Origin: Neobacillus dielmonensis
Lineage (GTDB): Bacteria > Bacillota > Bacilli > Bacillales > Cytobacillaceae
DNA length: 47,326 nt
NCBI RefSeq assembly: GCF_000612665.1
Contig: NZ_HG942049.1
Coordinates: 1 to 47,326 of the forward strand
Direction of reading: 5' to 3'
In this document: positions 43,139-47,326 of the stretch, in pieces
Position numbering within the stretch: the first letter of the stretch is position 1
How the letters are laid out: each line of letters starts with the position of its first letter
Made by a program: the position numbers and the translations under genes
The notes under the pieces: generated by a model
Databases searched by the model: none
The model's input: only the letters and a program-made list of their open reading frames with translations
What the model was told of the DNA's origin: nothing

Positions 43139-43417
43139 TTAACAGCATCTTCCAGAATTGCCAATCATCGAAATTCCTTTACCATTCCCGCTTCGTTCAA
43201 GAATAACTTCTTCAATGTTAGGCTCAATAATTGGGTCGATTGCTACTTTAATTTCATTGATTATAACGATAATGTCATCCTCTTCCGGCTCATCCAGAGC
43301 CAGTCCAATTCGTGGCTGTCCTCAGCCAAAGCCATCGAAAAAGATTCGAATGTTGTTGGCATTCTCTTCTAGGAACATGCGCTTGAATTCATCCCGAGCA
43401 TCATCGGTGATTTTCAT
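43139..43417 (-). CDS. HesB-like protein with in-frame UGA, candidate selenoprotein
   Basis: Read through the UGA this is a 92-residue HesB/IscA-type protein: MKITDDARDEFKRMFLEENA, then IRIFFDGFG-U-GQPRIGLALDEPEEDD, ending GNGKGISMIGNSGRCC before TAA. The UGA is codon 32 (43324-43322). The surrounding F-G-x-G-x-P-x-x-G-L-A-L-D-E-P matches the known HesB-like selenoprotein family, where Sec or Cys stands at this place. GGGAGG precedes the ATG. It is the last gene of arsR-acr3-arsC, 19 bp after arsC. A nonsense mutation is the alternative, but coding is maintained for 60 codons beyond the UGA and a SECIS-like hairpin follows. selA, selB, selC and selD must be present elsewhere for Sec insertion. 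Confidence 0.7.
43285..43303 (-). promoter_or_regulatory. Candidate bacterial SECIS element
   Basis: Minus-strand hairpin CUGGCUC-UGGAU-GAGCCGG: a 7-bp stem (one U-G pair) and a 5-nt loop with G at loop position 2. The loop starts 25 nt after the UGA. Known bacterial SECIS elements have the loop about 16-37 nt after the UGA, a stem of at least 4 bp and a G in the first two loop bases. Confidence 0.55.
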
Positions 43418-43436
43418 ATTCTTTTCCTCCCTTGTC

Positions 43437-43859
43437 TTATTCTCCTGTTTTCGCAAAATGTTTAATGCGAGCTCCGATTTCATCGCGGACACGCTGGAAA
43501 AATGCCCATTTTTCTTCTTCTGTTCCTTGTGCCTTTGCAGGGTCATCAAATCCCCAATGGACCCGTTTTACACTAGGGGGCGTGACCGGACATTTATCAG
43601 CAGCGTCACCACATAATGTTACCACCAGTTCCGCATTGTTTAAATAAACAGGATCGATCAAATCAGAAGTATGGCTTGAAATATCAATTCCCGCTTCTTT
43701 CATTGCTTTGACGGCATTTGGGTTAAGTCCGTGTGTTTCAATGCCGGCACTTCTCACTTCCCACTTGTCAGCTAAATATTTTTTGGCCCAGCCTTCCGCC
43801 ATTTGGCTTCTGCAAGAGTTACCTGTGCATAAAAAATAGATCTTTTTCTTGTTCTCCAT
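43437..43859 (-). CDS. arsC: Thioredoxin-coupled arsenate reductase
   Basis: A 140-residue low-molecular-weight phosphatase-fold arsenate reductase. The P-loop [10 protein letters not shown] carries nucleophile Cys11, and the redox relay Cys83 and Cys90 lie in [16 protein letters not shown]; these are the B. subtilis ArsC Cys10/82/89 shifted by one. It reduces As(V) to As(III) for export by Acr3, regenerated by thioredoxin. It starts 5 bp after the acr3 stop, with GGAGTG upstream. Confidence 0.96.
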   Translation of the reverse strand: MENKKKIYFLCTGNSCRSQMAEGWAKKYLADKWEVRSAGIETHGLNPNAVKAMKEAGIDISSHTSDLIDPVYLNNAELVVTLCGDAADKCPVTPPSVKRVHWGFDDPAKAQGTEEEKWAFFQRVRDEIGARIKHFAKTGE

Positions 43860-43864
43860 AATGT

Positions 43865-44923
43865 TTACACTCCAGTTTGCTGATTAAAGTATTTTCGTTT
43901 AAACCATAATGCTACATTAACAAGCGCAATCATGACCGGTACTTCCACAAGTGGTCCAATAACTGCGGCAAAGGCCGCACCAGAATGGATTCCAAATACA
44001 CCGACTGCAACGGCAATCGCTAACTCAAAATTATTGCTTCCGGCTGTAAACGAAAGCGTGGTCGTCACGGCGTAGTTTGCCCCAATTTTTTTACCTAGGA
44101 AAAAAGAAACAAAGAACATCAGCACAAAGTAAATTAACAATGGAATGGCTACACGAATGACATCAAGTGGCAAGCTGACAATCATGTCCCCTTTTAACGA
44201 AAACATTAGGATAATAGTAAATAAAAGAGCAATTAACGTGATCGGGCTAATTTTCGGAATAAACACTTGTTCATACCACGTTCTGCCTTTTGCTTTGACT
44301 AAAGAAAAGCGAGTTATCATTCCAGCAATGAAAGGGATCCCTAGATAAATAAATACGGATTTTGCCACTTCTATCATGGTTATGTTAACGACTGCACCTT
44401 GTATACCGAACCATTCGGGAATGATGGTGACAAACACATAGGCATATACTGAGAAAAATAGCAGCTGGAAAATGGAGTTAAATGCCACAAGTCCTGCCGC
44501 ATATTCGGTATCGCCTTTAGCCAAGTCATTCCATACGATTACCATGGCAATGCAACGAGCCAAACCAATCATGATGAGACCAACCATGTATTCTGGTTTA
44601 TCAGGAAGAAAAATAATGGCCAAGAAAAACATGAGAATCGGTCCAATGATCCAGTTTTGTACAAGTGACAAGGCCAAAACTTTTACATCCTTAAATACAC
44701 GTCCAATTTCCTCATACCGAACTTTTGCCAATGGCGGATACATCATTAAAATTAATCCGACCGCAAGGGGAACCGATGTGGTCCCTACCTGCAAACGATT
44801 CATCCTGTCTACAACCCCTGGTGAAACGAACCCTAAGAGGATTCCAATTGCCATCGCAAGAAAAATCCAAAGCGTTAGGTATCGGTCCAAAAAAGACAGA
44901 CGTTTCTTTTCTATGTTACTCAT
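43865..44923 (-). CDS. acr3: Arsenite efflux transporter Acr3
   Basis: A 352-residue, ten-helix Acr3 protein of the BART superfamily. Typical segments are [19 protein letters not shown], which holds the conserved Cys of helix 4, [20 protein letters not shown] and [19 protein letters not shown]. It expels As(III) using the proton motive force. The ATG at 44923 has GGAG 8 nt upstream; a GTG three codons earlier is in frame. Between arsR and arsC in one operon. Confidence 0.96.
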   Translation of the reverse strand: MSNIEKKRLSFLDRYLTLWIFLAMAIGILLGFVSPGVVDRMNRLQVGTTSVPLAVGLILMMYPPLAKVRYEEIGRVFKDVKVLALSLVQNWIIGPILMFFLAIIFLPDKPEYMVGLIMIGLARCIAMVIVWNDLAKGDTEYAAGLVAFNSIFQLLFFSVYAYVFVTIIPEWFGIQGAVVNITMIEVAKSVFIYLGIPFIAGMITRFSLVKAKGRTWYEQVFIPKISPITLIALLFTIILMFSLKGDMIVSLPLDVIRVAIPLLIYFVLMFFVSFFLGKKIGANYAVTTTLSFTAGSNNFELAIAVAVGVFGIHSGAAFAAVIGPLVEVPVMIALVNVALWFKRKYFNQQTGV

Positions 44924-44944
44924 CTTTCCCACTCCAATTTAGAA

Positions 44945-45292
44945 CTAGCATCCGCATTTAAGCGTAACATTGCTTTGTTCAATTTGTTGAATCTTCTCTT
45001 CTGGAACTAGCATGCGTTCCAAGATTCCCTTTATAAACCCATACAGTTCGCATTGATGATTAAGGGAATAATAAATCCACTGTCCTCTGCGTTCTTCTTT
45101 CACCATTCCCGCATCCTTTAATTTTCGCAGATGCTGGCTAATAGAAGGCTGACTCATGTCGAAGACTTCGAGCAATTCACATACACAGCATTCTCTCTGG
45201 TTTAAGATAGATACAATCGTTAATCTTGTTTTGTCTCCTAATAATTTTAAAATGGATGCTGCTTGTTCTACTTCAATTGGCAATTTTTCCAT
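44945..45292 (-). CDS. arsR: ArsR-family arsenic-responsive repressor
   Basis: A 115-residue winged-helix ArsR/SmtB repressor. The metal-binding motif ECCVCELL (Cys35, Cys36, Cys38) opens the recognition region CELLEVFDMSQPSISQHLRK, and the wing is ERRGQWIYYSL. An extra Cys pair ends the protein (LKCGC). As(III) binding to the Cys triad releases DNA. First gene of the operon, with AGGAGG upstream and a palindrome over its promoter. Confidence 0.95.
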   Translation of the reverse strand: MEKLPIEVEQAASILKLLGDKTRLTIVSILNQRECCVCELLEVFDMSQPSISQHLRKLKDAGMVKEERRGQWIYYSLNHQCELYGFIKGILERMLVPEEKIQQIEQSNVTLKCGC

Positions 45293-45325
45293 AGCTGCAC
45301 CTCCTATATCTATAATTAAATTATG

Positions 45326-45355
45326 ATATAACTATATACTTATATAATATTCCAA
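45326..45355 (-). promoter_or_regulatory. ars operon promoter with ArsR-type operator
   Basis: TTGGAA (45355-45350), 18 bp, TTATAT (45331-45326). The perfect repeat ATATAA-N8-TTATAT (45326-45345) covers the -10 and spacer, about 35 bp before arsR, as expected for autorepression. Confidence 0.65.
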
Positions 45356-45604
45356 CGAAATAATCGTGTAAAGTGAATGTTTACCTTATAAGTTCAACCA
45401 CAGTTTCTTGTGCTAATGCTAATGGATGGTATTTGCAAGCAAGATCATTAATTTGATTATATTTGATTAGACTCAAAAAACGGGCACAGAGCTGGAAGAA
45501 ACTTTTCCAACATTCTATCCCCGTTTTGTAGATCTTTTCATTTAGGATGATACAACATCTCTGTTTACTGCATTTTGAAACACGAGAACCGTCCCCGTGT
45601 ATCA
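45356..45604. other. Intergenic between the ars promoter and sulP
   Basis: Holds the sulP terminator and nothing else recognised. Confidence 0.5.
45475..45524 (-). terminator. Terminator of sulP
   Basis: ACGGG / CCCGT outer pairing (45520-45524 with 45480-45484), an inner TGGAA / TTCCA arm and a six-U tail (45480-45475) on the minus strand, 80 bp after the stop. Confidence 0.6.
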
Positions 45605-47083
45605 TTAATGGTTCGATACTTTCTCAAGGCCACCTGGCTTGTTATGCATTGCGATTTGGTCGAGCAATTTCTTGCTATCCGTATTTAATCCTTTTAGGTT
45701 TACTTTGACACCGTTTTGATGGTACTTGATAACGACCTTATCGACGGCACCAACCGCAGAATCGTCCCAAATGTTGGTATTCGATAAATCTAGATCAATT
45801 TCATTTAAGTCTGCTTTATAATCAAAACTGTTTACAAAATCGGTGACGGATGCAAAGAAAAGTTGGCCTGAAACATGATAAACCTTCTTATGAGCCCCCT
45901 TTATAGAAAGACTGGTGACTTTTACTTTTGAAATCTTTGAGGCAAAGAAAACCGCACTTAAAATGACGCCAATTAAAACGCCCAGTGATAAGTTATTTGT
46001 TATCACCACCGTAATCACAGTCACGACCATAACAATCGTATCCGTAATGGGCACTTTTCTTAGTGTTTTAAAGATCGACCAATCAAACGTACCGATTGAG
46101 ACCATAAACATGACCCCCACAAGTGCTGCCATTGGAATTTTTACTAGAAATCCTTGTAACGCTACGATGAGTGTTAATAAAAAAGCACCAGCAACAAAAG
46201 TAGACAATCGGCCTCTACCGCCTGACTTCACATTAATGACAGTTTGTCCAATCATGGCACATCCAGCCATACCACCAAACAATCCAGATACAATATTGGC
46301 AATCCCTTGTCCGCGGGCTTCTGTGCTTTTATCACTGTCGGTATCCGTCATATCATCGACAATAGAAGCGGTTAAAAAGGTTTCCACTAATCCTACAACC
46401 GCGATGGACAGGGAATACGGAAAAATAATTTGTAACGTCTCAAAGTTAAACGGAATGTCAGGAATTAAAAACACAGGCAGTTTTGCTGTTAAAGTCCCCA
46501 TATCTCCTACTGTACGGACATCACTGCCAGTAAATATAGAAATCGCTGTAATCACAATAATCGCCACTAATGGTGATGGTACGGCTTTCGTAAAACGTGG
46601 AAGAATATAAATAATTGCTAATGCCCCTGCAACCATTGCATACATTGCCCAAGTTGAACCTTTGAACTGAACTAATTGAGCCATAAAAATTAAAATCGCT
46701 AGCGCATTCACGAATCCAGTCATAACCGAACGAGGAACAAATTTCATTAAGCGCCCTAACTTCAAAGCGCCCATAATGATTTGGAAAACACCCGTTAAGA
46801 TAGTAGCCGCAAGTAAATATTGCAAACCGTGGTCTTTCACTAGTGTCGTCATTAATAAAGCCGTTGAACCCGTAGCTGCCGAAATCATCCCAGGTCTTCC
46901 GCCAACAAATGCAATCGTAACGGCAATACAAAACGAGGCGTATAAGCCTACCATTGGGTCTACACCAGCAATGATGGAAAAGGCAATGGCTTCCGGTATT
47001 AAAGCCATTGCGACAACAATTCCTGAAAGAATATCACCCTTGATATTTCCAAACCACGAGTATTTAATTGTACCTAAGTTCAA
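45605..47083 (-). CDS. SulP-family anion transporter with STAS domain
   Basis: About 492 residues: a SulP membrane domain of 12-14 helices ([58 protein letters not shown]) and a cytosolic STAS domain at about 385-480 ([39 protein letters not shown]). SulP proteins carry sulfate, bicarbonate or other anions; this short form is common in Bacillus. TTG at 47083 has AGAGGTG 6 nt upstream and is preferred over the GTG at 47092 that lies inside the site. Near the ars operon but a separate transcript. Confidence 0.92.
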   Translation of the reverse strand: MNLGTIKYSWFGNIKGDILSGIVVAMALIPEAIAFSIIAGVDPMVGLYASFCIAVTIAFVGGRPGMISAATGSTALLMTTLVKDHGLQYLLAATILTGVFQIIMGALKLGRLMKFVPRSVMTGFVNALAILIFMAQLVQFKGSTWAMYAMVAGALAIIYILPRFTKAVPSPLVAIIVITAISIFTGSDVRTVGDMGTLTAKLPVFLIPDIPFNFETLQIIFPYSLSIAVVGLVETFLTASIVDDMTDTDSDKSTEARGQGIANIVSGLFGGMAGCAMIGQTVINVKSGGRGRLSTFVAGAFLLTLIVALQGFLVKIPMAALVGVMFMVSIGTFDWSIFKTLRKVPITDTIVMVVTVITVVITNNLSLGVLIGVILSAVFFASKISKVKVTSLSIKGAHKKVYHVSGQLFFASVTDFVNSFDYKADLNEIDLDLSNTNIWDDSAVGAVDKVVIKYHQNGVKVNLKGLNTDSKKLLDQIAMHNKPGGLEKVSNH

Positions 47084-47120
47084 ACGAAGCACCTCTCCAT
47101 TTATATTGTTATTTTTTATT

Positions 47121-47143
47121 GACTTTCAACTCTCATGAAAGTC
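47121..47143. other. Inverted repeat in the sulP leader
   Basis: GACTTTCA / TGAAAGTC perfect 8-bp repeat with a 7-nt loop, 38 bp before the sulP start. On the minus strand TATACT (about 47174) with TTTCAC 18 bp before it may be the promoter, placing the hairpin in the leader RNA. Confidence 0.4.
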
Positions 47144-47326
47144 GGGGCCGCTTATAACAGAACAAAGTATAATCGAATGTGACAATTTTGTGAAATCGCA
47201 TGTAAACGGCTACAAATGATCCATTCTTCTTAATCCTCGTGTTTTCTTCGATATTCATCCCGAACGCTACTGTTGTTCAAAATTCACTAGCACATTCAGG
47301 TCGAATATCGAGTAGGAGGGGTTATT

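Noticed and set aside
44472..44942. Plus-strand frame opposite acr3
   Set aside because: Shadow of the Acr3 coding sequence, which is unmistakable on the minus strand.
45915..46610. Long plus-strand open frame (231 codons) opposite sulP
   Set aside because: It is the antisense of conserved SulP membrane segments, has Thr/Ile-rich low-complexity composition and no supporting ribosome site.

Overview
This window looks like the chromosome of a low-GC, spore-forming member of the Bacillaceae (Bacillus / Neobacillus-like). The ribosome binding sites are strong AGGAGG or GGTGG types, and TTG and GTG starts are frequent. There is a CwlJ-type spore-germination hydrolase, an Sda-like and a SinI-like sporulation/biofilm regulator, Amj, an OpuAC-type lipoprotein, a T-box controlled leuA and a guanidine-I (ykkC) riboswitch with a paired SMR exporter. 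Most genes lie on the minus strand. No rRNA or tRNA gene, CRISPR array or intact insertion sequence was seen.

Layout. (1) 1-2.8 kb: a quinone/aromatic-stress type operon (esterase, DODA-type ring-opening dioxygenase, DoxX), divergent from an XRE-cupin regulator, with a perfect 15-bp palindrome on the operon's -35 box. (2) 3-12 kb: carbohydrate genes (an unassigned 636-residue protein, a GH42 beta-galactosidase, a divergent AraC regulator and a GH115-type alpha-glucuronidase). Among them are a Zn-ribbon protein, cwlJ and two arrays of short repeats phased at about 20-21 bp. (3) 12-15 kb: a c-di-GMP-I riboswitch in front of an Sda-like kinase inhibitor, then an orphan glycine-betaine binding lipoprotein preceded by the wreck of its ATPase gene. 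(4) 15.8-19.1 kb: a type VII secretion effector-style cassette (WXG-like toxin, lipoprotein, EspG-like partner, probable immunity protein). (5) 19.4-24.3 kb: rifampin phosphotransferase, the alternative lipid II flippase Amj and an alpha/beta hydrolase. (6) 24.5-38 kb: an accessory stretch full of small membrane proteins, acetyltransferases, HAD phosphatases and broken genes, interrupted by the guanidine riboswitch-SMR unit, a SinI-like micro-gene, a possible small structured RNA and the T-box-leuA unit. (7) 38-41.8 kb: a GH18 lipoprotein, an alpha/beta hydrolase and a DUF3800 protein. (8) 42-45.4 kb: an arsenic island made of a Cys-pair MarR regulator and arsI on the plus strand, and arsR-acr3-arsC plus a HesB-like gene with an in-frame UGA on the minus strand. 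(9) 45.6-47.1 kb: a SulP-family transporter.

The two most notable signals concern small genes. The HesB-like gene ending the ars operon has a UGA at codon 32, where relatives carry Cys or selenocysteine. A 7-bp hairpin follows, with its loop 25 nt downstream, which fits the bacterial SECIS geometry, so it may be an arsenic-operon selenoprotein. Upstream, a textbook c-di-GMP-I aptamer precedes an Sda-like sporulation inhibitor, which would wire a second messenger directly to the sporulation phosphorelay.

At least eight genes are interrupted by single-base frameshifts or stop codons, several in or near short homopolymers. Either this region is decaying or the assembly has indel errors; raw reads would decide.
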